64,000 nucleotides of DNA from Nematostella vectensis (taxonomy: Eukaryota > Cnidaria > Anthozoa > Actiniaria > Edwardsiidae): NCBI RefSeq assembly GCF_932526225.1, contig NC_064038.1:14219647-14283646 (forward strand), in the 5' to 3' direction. Under the pieces are notes generated by a model. It saw only the letters and a list, made by a program, of their open reading frames with translations. It did no database searches and was not told where the DNA came from. Both the position numbers and the translations under genes were made by a program. This document shows, piece after piece, positions 35,935 through 46,368 of the stretch (the first letter of the stretch is position 1; the number at the start of each line of letters is the position of its first letter).

Positions 35935-36972
35935 GATGCAACAGCATTCCAAAGATAGAATACACCAAAAACTGGAAATCGACTCTGCCAAATTTTCGTC
36001 TTTAATAAGACTTCTTCAGGGCAGACTGAAGAAGGTGAATCGTTACAAGCTTATTTACATCAGAATAGTGGCGCGAGACGCAAAAAAAATTAAAACTGAC
36101 AAAAACGCGCATTTTCTAGAATAGCGCGCGCTATGGATAAAAAGAATTTACACATCTCTACGTGGGTTCCTACTACAAAAAAAGTCATCACCATTAAGAC
36201 CCCGCGGGTAGATAGACTTAAGCCTATAAGCCCACTGGCCTTCCCTTTCCCTAAGCTGAGCCTTAGAGTTACACTTATCTATAAGTTGTACCATAACATT
36301 ATTAAGACCTAAATGATTGTCGCAATGAAAATGTTGATAGATAAGGTCATCCTTAACTCTTTCACTAACCGGTAAACTAGTCGCCCCATGACAGGTAATC
36401 CGGAATCCGGAATCCATGAAAAAATGAGATATGGGATCCGGAATCCATGAAAAAATAAGATATGGAATCCGGAATCCATGAAAAAATGAGATATGGAATC
36501 CGGAATCCATGAAAAAATGAGATATGGAATCCGGAATACATGCTGCTGGAATCCGGAATCCACGAGAAAAAACCCACATGGAATCCGGAATCCACACACT
36601 AGGATCCGGAATCCAGAACCCTATTGGAGAACCTGTCATGGGGCGAAACTAGGGTGCTTATTTAACCTACTTTTATGATTATTAAAACGCTTCCTAAAAC
36701 TATTGATAGTAGACCCTACGTATTGCTTGCTACACATAGAGCAAGTAATCAGATAAACAAAAAAATCTGAGTTACAGTCCAAGTCAAAATTAATGACATA
36801 TTTCTTATTAGTAACTGTACTGCGAAACTCCCGCCCTGTCTTAAGAAAGTTACACACCCTACACCTTTTACCGCCACACTTACCACAACCTCTAACCTGA
36901 GTACTATCCTCTTTAAGAGAGGAGTGCACCAACATATCCTTGAAACTCCTAGGTTTCCTATAAGCGGACTAT
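35935..36972 (-). pseudogene. Penelope-like element remnant 2: GIY-YIG endonuclease, split by a MITE
   Basis: The minus strand encodes the C-terminal part of a Penelope-like element. It opens with the linker YRKPRSFKDMLVHSSL (36960-36910), a CGKCGGKRCRVC zinc-binding cluster, then the GIY-YIG core VYLITCSMCSKQYVGSTINS with FRKRFNNHKSRLN (to about 36656). The frame stops artificially where a 265-bp MITE is inserted (36381-36645). It resumes past the MITE with KDDLIYQHFHC, LREREGQWAYRLKSIYPRGL, and ends near 36148. The element's 3' part (about 35940-36140) has the CCCTGAAGAAGTCTTATTAAAGACGAAA type of sequence usual after Penelope genes. The RT part is missing upstream (5' truncation at about 36972). 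Apart from the MITE the endonuclease frame looks intact. Confidence 0.85.
36381..36645. mobile_element. 265-bp MITE carrying a 31-bp minisatellite, exact target duplication
   Basis: TIRs of 15 bp are perfect (CGCCCCATGACAGGT at 36382-36396, inverted at 36631-36645). AAACTAG flanks both sides (36374-36380 and 36646-36652), a 7-bp target duplication inside the Penelope endonuclease frame. The interior consists of about six imperfect 31-bp units, each with CCGGAATCCATGAAAAAATG. The open frames it contains are repeat by-products. No transposase. Confidence 0.93.
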
Positions 36973-37869
36973 TACCTATTTTAATTCATTTAGGGTGCAG
37001 AGAGGAAACAGCAAATAATATCAATAGTCAAGAGTCATCATTAATGCAACAACTTGGTTGCGCACTCTCCTAACATTTCCCCTTTCCTTATTAATCTTTA
37101 GGTTTATAGAAATAATGTTTTCAGATTTATCATTGAAGGCAAGTGCTTTAAAAAAGCCTATTTCACATTTACTGCTGTATCAAAGTAAGAAATCCCCTAC
37201 TTTATTATCTTTAAGACATTTGCCTATTCTCATGCCTCCCAGCCTTCAGCATCAATCATGGCCCTCGGGTAGTCCTTGGTTGGTTTTACCTTAATAAAAA
37301 TGAAAACAATTATAAGTTTTTTTTTTCTTTCAAAACAACATTTAAATAAATAAACACAATAGATAGTTATGCAAGATGCAGACATTAAAAGCTAAGCAAA
37401 AAGAAAATAGGTAATAGGGGTTGCATTTTGTGTTTTTATTTTCGATGAGAAAATTCTCTTGTGACTGTAAAGTTAATATATAGTAAGTATATATAGTATA
37501 TATAAGTTATTTGTAGTTTTGATAATGTTGAAAAAGTTGCTGTATCTTCGAGAAGACTAAATACACAGAATATAAAGACAAGAAAGGTCTTCTTTAGCAC
37601 TAAATGACAGGATGATATTTGTCAGCCTATATTAAATATCTCAACGCAGTCAATAAAGTATAGAGAGAACGAAGAATATAAAAGGATGTTGTTATGATCA
37701 AATTGTTTGATTTAGACCACGAATTCTCAAAGCAAACTATATAAACAAATGTATAAATCGAACAAGCTAAGTGACATTGAAACAGTAACTAGCTTGAGCG
37801 ATTGGTTTTGGGAAAAAAAACACGAAGAAACGAGCATTATAAAAGCACAGCAATAAAAGAAAAATAACT
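36973..37869. other. Repeat family C fragment (to about 37290), then non-coding intron
   Basis: The stretch 36990-37290 (GCAGAGAGGAAA..., CTAACATTTCCCCTTTCC, CTTTAGGTTTATAGAAATAATG) matches the 3' parts of family C at 35060-35280 and 49455-49680. The rest is A+T-rich without recognised content. Confidence 0.5.
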
Positions 37870-38130
37870 GTAATATTCTCAATACAAACCGTCGTTCAAA
37901 ACTCACCTTGGCAGTGTTTTTTGTCGCTTTCTGTTTGTCGTTTGCGTGGTTGTGTTCGCTTTTTGTTGTAAACTGTGAACTTGTCGACTTTCTGCTAGCA
38001 AGAAACTCGTCGACACAAGTGAATTATTTTTATAGCTAAAAACATACATCAATCTAAGGCCCTTTCTTCTCAGGATCTCCTTATAGATCTCCATAGATAT
38101 AGACGTGAAGGAATATTATTAGAATGGTAG
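37870..38130 (-). repeat. Dispersed 230-bp repeat with a splice-donor edge, copy 2
   Basis: Pairs with 6240-6470. The minus strand has an open frame of 63 codons (38094-37903) that runs into CACTGCCAAG|GTGAGTTT, a strong donor context. It could be a remnant 5' exon of a duplicated gene or part of a mobile element. Not recognised. Confidence 0.5.
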
Positions 38131-38648
38131 TGTAGAGCTTCTAAGTAGTCCTCTTTTTGCTGCTGCAACGGACGGGATTCACGAACACTCGGGTAGATTT
38201 TACTATCGGCTCGTACTTCAGACCAAACGGTTCCTCGAAGATTTCAGCCCATTTGACTACGCATATTTTCTCATTAAATACTATCTTCAATCTGCCTTTT
38301 TTGCTGTGAACATACGAACTCTGATGGCGGTAAAAAAAATAAAATACGTAAAAACGTAAGACCGAGGGGGCCTGGGAGTTGCGCGATTGACTGGATGGAT
38401 GGATTGTGACACCACAGGATACCCGCGCGATGACCACAAAACCAAGTCGCATAGCTATACCATATTTCTATACCTATGGAGCTCCACGCGCGGCCTGCGG
38501 CCGCGCCGGCTCCGCTATGATGACGATTATATGGAGACGCAACCTACGATCGGTTGTTCGGTCAAATTAGCTACAATCGTGTGTGTAGTGCATTCGTATC
38601 AAACTCAAGAAGGTTGTATAGTAAAAAAAAATGTGCGAGCGTACTAAC
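38131..38648. other. Gene A intron 2 start, with GC-rich hairpin
   Basis: At 38478-38514 a GC-rich hairpin (GGAGCTCCACGCGCGGCC then GGCCGCGCCGGCTCC) resembles the GC modules next to other repeats at 24845 and 14872. A minus frame at 38332-38141 (VHSKKGRLKIVFNEKICVV) looks protein-like but has no confirmed family. Confidence 0.45.
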
Positions 38649-38781
38649 TTTCACACTTGTCTCCAGAAAAGCCTGCAGGACAATGACATCTTTGGCGAAG
38701 AGAATTGCAGTCGACCTCGCACGTTCCTCCGTTTACACAAGTAAACAAGCCATCTTTACAGCCCTGTAGGCTTGCTGTAAA
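38649..38781 (-). CDS. Gene A exon 2: first EGF-like domain
   Basis: A 133-bp exon, phase 0 in and phase 1 out. The acceptor is TTTGTGTTACAG, followed by TTT ACA GCA. The donor is GAAA|GTTAGT. It encodes a short linker (FTASLQG) and an EGF-like module, CKDGLFTCVNGGTCEVDC ... RCHCPAGFSGDKCE. The module has an extra pair of cysteines and an insertion between the third and fourth cysteine compared with the other two EGF domains. A second AG at 38775-38776 would use phase 1 and does not fit the phase-0 donor of exon 1, so I prefer the upstream acceptor. Confidence 0.9.
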
Positions 38782-39374
38782 CTGTAACACAAACAGGCTA
38801 TGATGAGGCATGAAGAAGCACAGCTTGACAGTTTCTTGAGATACTGGTCATCCAAGAGACCATGATGTAAGAGAACGAATCCCCCGTATTAGGGCATGTT
38901 CCAATGATGTCGGGCTTGAAAGTTATTTTGAGAATAAACAGCCATTTTTCGATACGCCTCTGATTGGCTAGCTCTCACGTATCCTAGCAACACTTGGTAT
39001 AAATCAACACAAGGTTGAAAAGGTATTTTAAACGCATTTGTGAATCAAAGTAGATGCGCTGACGTTTCGAGCTTTAGCCCTTCATCGAAGCAAAAGCAAA
39101 TACTAGTTTCACGCGCAAACCACGTCTTGTGGGCGATGTTAACCGAGGCTCTTATGGAAATGGTTTTGACCAAAAATACCATTCTATTTTTTTTTACGAA
39201 CATTGGATCTAATAAACCGCAACTCGGACATACATTGAAATCAATAGAGTGCGTGATTTTAGGCGGGGGGATCAACTTTCCCAGTTAAAGTTTTCACACA
39301 ATCACAGCTTATTCGCAAATAATACGACGAGTACCAAACAACGACCAGAAGTGAAGTTATTTCTTACTAGATGT
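38782..39374. other. Gene A intron 1, distal part, with Penelope-type terminal fragment
   Basis: At about 39010-39100 the minus strand reads CGAAGGGCTAAAGCTCGAAACG, the kind of sequence found at the ends of Penelope-like elements. No coding part was seen next to it. The rest is unassigned. Confidence 0.4.
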
Positions 39375-40685
39375 TAGCGTGAGCGGAGCCCCATAATACC
39401 TAAAAAGAGTGGTATACAAAACAAATATGTTAACAAATATTGGTAACCCATCGACGCGAGTTTTCGTGACACGATGTCCGTGAAGTCCATGTATGTGTCA
39501 AGGGAGTTGCAAAACTGTGGTCACATGATTTGTGACGTCATCGATGACGTCAATAGAAACAAAAATATACTGACGTCATCAAAATAAAAAATATTTATAT
39601 TTCACGAAAGAAACATCATATGGCAACCAAACTCTGTAGGTATCATGTAGGTGTCAAGGGGGATGCTCAAATATGGTCACGTTATTGTGATGCATTCAAT
39701 GACGTTACTAGAAGCAAAATATGCTGACAAATAAAAAAACATTCATATATCGTAAAAGAAACATTGTATAACAACCAAACTTGGTAGGTGTCATTTTTGT
39801 GTCAACGGCGGTTTCAAGATATGGTCACGTGATGGATGACGTCATCGATGACATCGCTCTAAGAAAAACTATTCCGTTGTCATATCACTACTTATATCTC
39901 CTAAACGAAACATCATATGACATCCAAACTTGGTATGTGTCATGTATGTGTCAAGAGAGTGCACCTATATCGTCACTTGATTGTGAAGTCATTAATGACG
40001 TCACTAAAAGCAAAAATATGCTGACGTCATCAAAATAAAAAAATATTTATATTTCACGAAGGAAACAACGTATGGCAACCAAACTCGGTAGGTGTCATTT
40101 AGGTTTCAAGGGGGATGCAACAATTGGTCACGTGTTATGTGACGTCAGATATGACGTCACCCAAACGTGATTCAAAGCAAAAACATTTATATTACTTGAA
40201 AGTAACATTGTTTCACAACCAAACTTGGCAGGTGTTATGTTTGTTTCGAGGGGGTGCAAAAATATAGTCACGTGATTTGTGACGTCATCAATGACGTCAG
40301 TAAAAGCAAAAATATTTTGTAGGAATCAAAACAAAATATTATTTTATTAAAAAAACATCGTATGACAACAAAACTCGGTAGGTGTTATGTATGTTTCATG
40401 TGGGGTGCAATGAAATGGTCACGTGACGTCACCGATGACGTCAATAAAGGGAAACTACCCTGACGCCGAGACATCGTATGACAACTAAACTTGTGTCCCT
40501 TGACATCTGAATGTGTCATTCAGATGTTAAGGGTGAGGCAAAGGGGTATAACAAGTTGGTCGCGTGATCTGTGAAATCGTTTATGTCGTCAAAACAGAAT
40601 TATATTTAATAAATTATTAAGCGAAAATTAGCAAAGATTTGGTCGTTTGGACCTCCGCTTTTAGGCAATGCCTGAATCTATATAT
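39375..40685 (+). repeat. CRE/E-box repeat element, copy 2 (longest, 8 units)
   Basis: The left end has GCGGAGCCCCATAATACCTAAAAAGAGTGG; the right end has CTCCGCTTTTAGGCAATGCCTGAATC. Inside, eight units follow at about 39534, 39688, 39837, 39985, 40139, 40279, 40423 and 40570 (mean spacing about 148 bp). A complete unit has a TCACGTGA-type E-box, then GTGACGTCAT.GATGACGTCAC (two CRE-like sites back to back), an A-rich part, and CGTATGACAACCAAACT.GG.AGGTGTCAT. It is non-coding and lies in gene A intron 1. Confidence 0.9.
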
Positions 40686-41083
40686 TATCCCTTAGAAAAA
40701 CATTATCTTAATCAGAAAGAAATGTTATGTACAAATTAAACTCTCGAATAGCATCTGGAAAATAAAACAAAACATAGACTCGAATGCCTAAGAGAAAAAG
40801 AAGCATTTTAGGAGACATGGAGACAGCCCGATGCATCTTGAATGATTCCGAATTTGCCGTCTCCCCGACGTCTTTCCGTTTAAATACTTATATAACCCTT
40901 AGTCTTTATATCCCTACAGATACCCGGACATTATCAGCATTGTGAGCATGAGCTATTAGGAGCAGCTTAAGGATAAAAACAGGCAGCATACAATTTAAAG
41001 AAAAGCAGCGTCGAAGGAAAAATGTTTTTGAAAATAAACTAGCTCGCGAAGTGGCATGAACAAATATGGCTCAGAGCACCATA
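40686..41083. other. Gene A intron 1, unassigned
   Basis: A+T-rich non-coding sequence. Nothing was recognised. Confidence 0.4.
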
Positions 41084-42399
41084 TGTGACCCGGCAAGGGA
41101 AAACGTACACTAGCGAAAAACGTTTTAGGGCAAATCTGGAAGATCAACAAACGCCTTTTTTATAATGAGGGAACGATCTTGCTTCGTTATATCGTTATAA
41201 ACGATCTTGTTCCAGAGGGACAATCGGAAGAACGTTTTTGAAATTCGGAAGTTCGTTCCCTTCAAATTGGAAACGCTCAACGTTCGGCAGGTCGTTCTCT
41301 AAAATTCGGAAACTTTGAAAGATCGCTCTCTTAAAATTCGGAAGATCGTTCTTTTGAAGCTCGGGAGAACATTCTATAATAATTCGGAATATCGTCTCTA
41401 GAAATTCGGAAGAACGCTCTTAAAGTGTGAAAGAATGTCCTTGATATATGCCGTATGCAAACTAAGAAAGCGAGTCGAATCTATTTGTATTTGCAACGAC
41501 ATGTACAACGACAATTTACATTTCCATGTTAACGGTGACGACAAAGAAATTACGGTTCTCGCTTGCTACTAAAGTCGCGCATCAAACAGACCTGTCTAAA
41601 ACGAGTCCTCTATATCTTAGCTTTCTTTTGCCATTAGGACTGTTAGGGTAGTAACAATACGACAATTGATTTGTTTGAGCCGAATGTAAATTACGAGAGC
41701 GAGTCGGCTGTCAATATTTTCTTGTCTTTCAAAACAAAATGTTAATGGCGACCACAACTTTATAACGGCTTTGCGCTTGCTATTTAACTCGCGCATCAAT
41801 ATGACCTCCAAAAAAAGAATCTCCATATCTCAAACTTTAATTTGCTATTACGATCATCGATTATGAGACGTATGCAAATTAAATAAACTTTACTTGTCTT
41901 TGCAAAACAACAACTTGTTAAGCTGAAATATAGCTCTAAATTAAAAACAAACCATGCATCTCAAAAAAGAGCGATGTTGTCTTTTTGGTAACGATTTTCA
42001 AAATCGGAAGAAGGTTTTTGCCTTCATGGTTTTCCCGCACTGATAAACGTTTTTCAAATGCCGGAAAGTTCTTGTCTTCGTGAAGTCGATCATTTCTTCG
42101 GATGAACGATCTTGAAAATCGAAAAATCGTTCTCGCCTTCGAGTCTTCGAGTGTTAACCTCGGCGATGATAGATTTAAAAAACAAGGAGAACGATCTTGT
42201 CTTCGGAAGAACGATATTGCCTTCGGACAGACGATCTTGACTTCGGGGAAACGTTCTTGAAAATCGGATATAGTTTCTCGTATGAACCTGATATCTTCTG
42301 AATATCGTAAAAGCGTTCTGTATAATCCTTCAAACGATATTTTTCGTTCATAGCCCGAACGCTTTTTCTTTAGTGTACGTTTTCCCTTGCCAGGTCACA
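41084..42399. mobile_element. 1.3-kb MITE, family B copy 2
   Basis: A near-complete second copy of 12952-14249, with better preserved ends: TGTGACCCGGCAAGGGAAAA at the left and TTTTCCCTTGCCAGGTCACA at the right, flanked by TA on both sides. Same internal GAACGATCTTG and CGGAAGAACG quasi-palindromic motifs. It lies in gene A intron 1. Confidence 0.85.
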
Positions 42400-42836
42400 T
42401 ATATGGATTCTATGATCGACAAGCTCGTGCAATCTAGAATAGCTGTTTGTTCTAAAAATAGCTTTCAAGGACGACATCATGGGCCACGGGGAATTCTTAC
42501 ATCATGGTCTCTTGGGTCATCTTTATCTCTTTTATCCATATAGGGAGATTTTCAGACGAGGACAGCTCGGAGACCAAGCGGGCTTTTAGGACGCTTGACC
42601 AAACAAAGAAAAAATCGGATCGCTGAACCTGTCCGAAAATTAGGCTTATTTGAATACACAAACGCTTCGCGATCAGTTTAACGTAAGGCAGAAACCTAAT
42701 TTAAAATTGCTACAAAATAGAGCAAGCCAATTTAAATGGAACACAATGTCCTTATAATCACAGGTCACAAGAATATTAGTAAAATCTCAATACAAATCAA
42801 AGCATTCTAGCAATCGAGTAATTACAATAAACTTAC
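42400..42836. other. Gene A intron 1, first 400 bp
   Basis: Non-coding. It shares a short GATTTGTATTGAGA motif after the splice donor with the repeats at 6240 and 37870, which may hint at a common origin. Confidence 0.4.
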
Positions 42837-43200
42837 TTGAGCGGACCTTAGCTGTGAGTATATCCATCCTTTTTTCGTTTTAAACTCCGGGTTTTGGGGA
42901 TTTGCATGGGCCAACATCTCAACTCCGTATGTGTTCAACTCGCAGGCTCCTCCTTCCCGTCGGGACACTTCGTAGTTAACCGATATACACCAGTCTTGCT
43001 GCAGACACCGCTGACTACATGATATCTGACTTTGACCCTCAAGACGTTTTTTCACATGCTTGCTCCGCAGGGCAAGGTCAATTTGAGTGATGCGCGCGCC
43101 TTCTGAATGGATGGATGCTGGACAGAAGGATTGCGGGCTCGATGAAGCTAAGGCCAGAAGACAAGTGATATGTAGGGCGAGGAGAACAGTTTTCATTATG
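42837..43200 (-). CDS. Gene A exon 1 (first coding exon): signal peptide and Apple/PAN domain
   Basis: This opens gene A, a six-exon, 451-residue secreted multidomain protein. The coding part runs from ATG 43194-43196 to a phase-0 donor (GCTCAA|GTAAGT at 42837). An acceptor (CACTTTTTACAG) lies four bases before the ATG, so a 5' UTR exon precedes it. Residues 1 to about 20 are a signal peptide (KTVLLALHITCLLALASSS). Residues about 25-117 form an Apple/PAN domain with SCSQRCLQQDWCISVNYE and GACELNTYG, the classic Cys-x3-Cys-x5-Cys and CELN pattern. Apple domains bind proteins or glycans in matrix and immune proteins. Apple, EGF and pentraxin combinations are common in cnidarian extracellular proteins. 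No exact orthologue can be named. The predicted product is an extracellular lectin-like or adhesive protein. Confidence 0.9.
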
Positions 43201-45340
43201 CTGTAAAAAGTGATATGAGATATTACCTGTCTTTTTAATATTTAAAATATATTTGTGTTATGCTTTCAGATAATATCAGCTAAAACTAACGCATGGTTAA
43301 ATAAGCTAAAAAATATAAGATAGGCATTTTTTATTGCCTTGTTTGTCTTTCAAAAAAAAGCTAAACTCAATATTTACTAGTTATTAGTTATTACATTTGT
43401 GGGTGATGTAGGTGGCATTTTGGCAGGAAATAATATAAAGAATAAAATTGTCCAGAATCTTGTGATTACGTCCTGCTATAGAAGGATAGCATATAGCATA
43501 TATCATATAGCATATCAGAACAGCATATGGCGCGAAAAACTCTAGCATTGAAATTGATGCTCAAGTGGTTTACTCCTAAAAGTGTTTTAATTTCGACAAA
43601 TAATGCCTGATGTCACTCTTATGAAGAAAGGTTGCTCAGGGTTGACATTTTGTAGATGGTGTTAACAGTTTTAATTGAATGAAAAGAGAATACGTTCATT
43701 TAAAGAAACTAAACTATTAGAGAATGAAATTCTTAAATAGAAAATATAGTTACACGAATCATATCTTATTAGAAAAAGGCTGTTCGTTTTTAATATAACT
43801 CAATGTCTCTAGAAAACAGATAGCAGTGCCACTAATGGGACAAACAAAAAAGGAAGTAATAAAGAGTGAAAAAAAACCCAAAGAATTGATGTGAACCTAG
43901 TCCCATCCTCTGTTTTCTATCATGATTAGGAAGATTTTTTTTTTTTCGTTTTTACTGTGTCAGAATGGAGGCATGCCCCTAACAACTAAATAATATATCG
44001 GAAAAGTTCATGTAACCAGGTGACGGTTGCCTGTACAGATGGCTATAATTATGGTTCTGAAGCCTCCTGTGAAAATGATTAACTTTTCTCTCTTATATAG
44101 GGGATAGAATCACGATAAGACAAAGGAAACATTCTTGAGCATCGTCCATGGGCGGAACCAGGAGTTCCAGAAAGGGAGGGGGGGGGGGGCAAGCAAGGTT
44201 TTCAAGAAATGGGGGACCGGATCCAATGTTCATCCATGGTTTCCTGACTTATATTTCTTGTTATCTTAAAGCCAGTTATCAGAAAATTGCGGGGAGGGCT
44301 CTGTTTACTCTTAAACCCTCTCAAGTATTCAATAGAAAGTTTGGTTTCAATTTCAACGCTTATACAAATTAGTTCCGCGAGGGTGACATTCTGAATTTTG
44401 TTAGACTTTTAAATGTACTTCAAATTCCCAACGTGAACACATCTTGCTAATCAAGTTATCATTATTGCGAAAAGCAAAGCAAAATTGTCCTACCCTGTTC
44501 CATCCTTCTCCCTTTAATAGGCTTAAGTTTATACTTAGTTTTTTTTTCTTGTTTAAAAAGGTAGAACTGGGTGAATAAAGATAACCAAAAGATATGAATC
44601 TCTTAGAGTCCCGTTCCCATAACTTGGGTTTGTTTAAGACTAGTTTATTTGCGCCCCAAGCCCGTTATGTTTGACGCTAATCGGAAACTTTTAATATTGT
44701 TTATCGTTTCGAACCATTTTGAAATGTTAGAGCTCGAGAAATAAAGATTGCCCAAAGATATGAATGTATTGACGAGACTATGGTTTGTGTAAGACTAGTT
44801 TATTTGCACCTGAAAAATTGTAGTACTCGTAGCCGTTATTGGGAACATTTAATGGTATTTGTACGCTTTCCAAAAAGGCAAATTCATACAATTTGGGCAA
44901 AAAAAAAAAAAGAAACCTCGCTCACGATATATTTTACCGCACCTCACAGCAGTTAAAAAATATGATTTTGAAAGGAGTGATGACAGAAACCATCCCTGCT
45001 CCTCAACCCTAAAACATCTGCTTATTTTATTTATTTCTTTTTTCATTGAATTTACGATATTCACAAAATTTTGCATTAAAGTTTTATTTGAAACAGATTG
45101 AAAGGCCACGCCTTTCATTTCAAATTAATTCGCAAAAAATTATTATCCTGCATCACTCACAAAGTAACCAAAGCAAACTTCCTATAGTATAATATAGCGG
45201 ATTTCGAAAAATGTGCGCTTTGCTTATAAACAATACGCCTTCTTTTAAATATTCAAATTTAGTAAAAAAAATAACAAGAGTAAGTGTTTAAAAAGTGATA
45301 AAACTTACGCAATATAAGTGGAGTATCATTGGTTTCTTAC
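43201..45340. other. Gene A 5' UTR intron, mostly unassigned
   Basis: A+T-rich. Contains a G-rich stretch at 44175-44195 following GGGCGGAACCAGGAGTTCCAG, which resembles a hAT-type MITE end, and (CATATAG)-like short repeats at 43490-43530. No gene was supported. Confidence 0.4.
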
Positions 45341-45525
45341 CTGCAGCCTTTAAACACCTCATATATAGTTTGAACACCTAAGGACGGCCGAACTTCTTGG
45401 ACGGAACCCATAAACACAATGTTGCCTGTAAGCTGATAACTAAACTGTCTGGACTTTGCGCAATAACCAATCAGAAAAGTATTAAAAATTGTGAAATGAT
45501 TGATTGGTTGGGGGCGAGTGAACAT
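45341..45525 (-). other. Candidate 5' UTR exon of gene A
   Basis: On the minus strand GGCTGCAG|GTAAGAA (donor at 45341) is a strong splice donor. It lies 2.1 kb upstream of the acceptor that precedes the gene A start codon. Further upstream are two inverted CCAAT boxes (minus strand CCAATCAATC near 45500 and the plus-strand ACCAATCAGAA near 45467). The transcription start is not defined. An open frame of 62 codons here is not needed for the model. Confidence 0.45.
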
Positions 45526-46102
45526 TTTGAGTCAGAACAGCATATTGATAAAAATCAATTGAATATTAACTATTTACAATGCTTCGCTTTTGTCATGAAA
45601 GGGTGTTTTTTTTTTCCAATTCCCTTTTGATTCTTGGTGATTCCATTTTTGGAGGCTTTAATAGAAGCATATTACATTTTCTAGTAAAAAAAAGTAATGT
45701 ATAATATCTATATATCTGTTAAAGTCCTTCAAAGTACGAACTTGTGCCGCAAATATGATTGAATATCTTTTAAACTGTGCAAACCTTATACACAAACTAC
45801 TCAACTCTTACGCCGTCTTTAAAAAAAAATAACTAGTGCAGTTACTGCGGTATCCATTATTTTTTGCAATTTCGTCCAAAATTTCCAACAGCTGGAACCG
45901 CTCCCTGTTTCATTGAAGCGCTTTTATTTAAATAATACACTGCCACTCCTGTTATCGTTTACAATTAAAAATACAGCGGTCTTTTTGTTAGAAAACGTTG
46001 AAAAAAAATTACCACACACGATTAAATTCACGTACTCTTTTTTTTTTCTTTTAATTGGAAGTTTATCTGTTACTCGGTTGAGTAGCCCGAAACTCTGGAG
46101 AG
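45526..46102. other. Upstream region of gene A, nothing recognised
   Basis: A+T-rich, no coding support. Confidence 0.35.
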
Positions 46103-46368
46103 CAGGGGCGGATACAGGGGGTGGGTAGGGGGAGATTGGGTGGATATCCACCCCCTTTTCAAAGATCAAAAATCAAAAGTCACTTTGTTTGAAGAAAATA
46201 AATATCTGAGACGGCCCATGTGCCTTGGCCTGCTTGACTTTGCTGTCGGGACAAATCCAATACAGCATGAAGTAGTTAGATCTATGTGACCTACCAAGAA
46301 CCACTGGACCATTTATCCACCCCCCCCCCCCCCCCCCCCCTCATTTTGAAATTCTGGATCCGCCTCTG
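46103..46368. mobile_element. 266-bp hAT-type MITE
   Basis: Ends CAGGGGCGGATACAG and CTGGATCCGCCTCTG are inverted with two mismatches and match the CAGGGGCGGATCCAG end common in hAT MITEs. GGAGAG flanks both sides (46097-46102, 46369-46374). A pure C run of about 20 occupies 46319-46340. Confidence 0.82.

Noticed and set aside
36148-36639. Aromatic-rich proteins (FRIPYLIFSWIPD repeats) on the minus strand
   Set aside because: They are the translated 31-bp minisatellite of a MITE fused to the end of the Penelope endonuclease frame.
38775-38781. Alternative acceptor of gene A exon 2 at AG 38775-38776
   Set aside because: It would need phase 1 from exon 1, whose donor is phase 0; the AG seven bases upstream fits.
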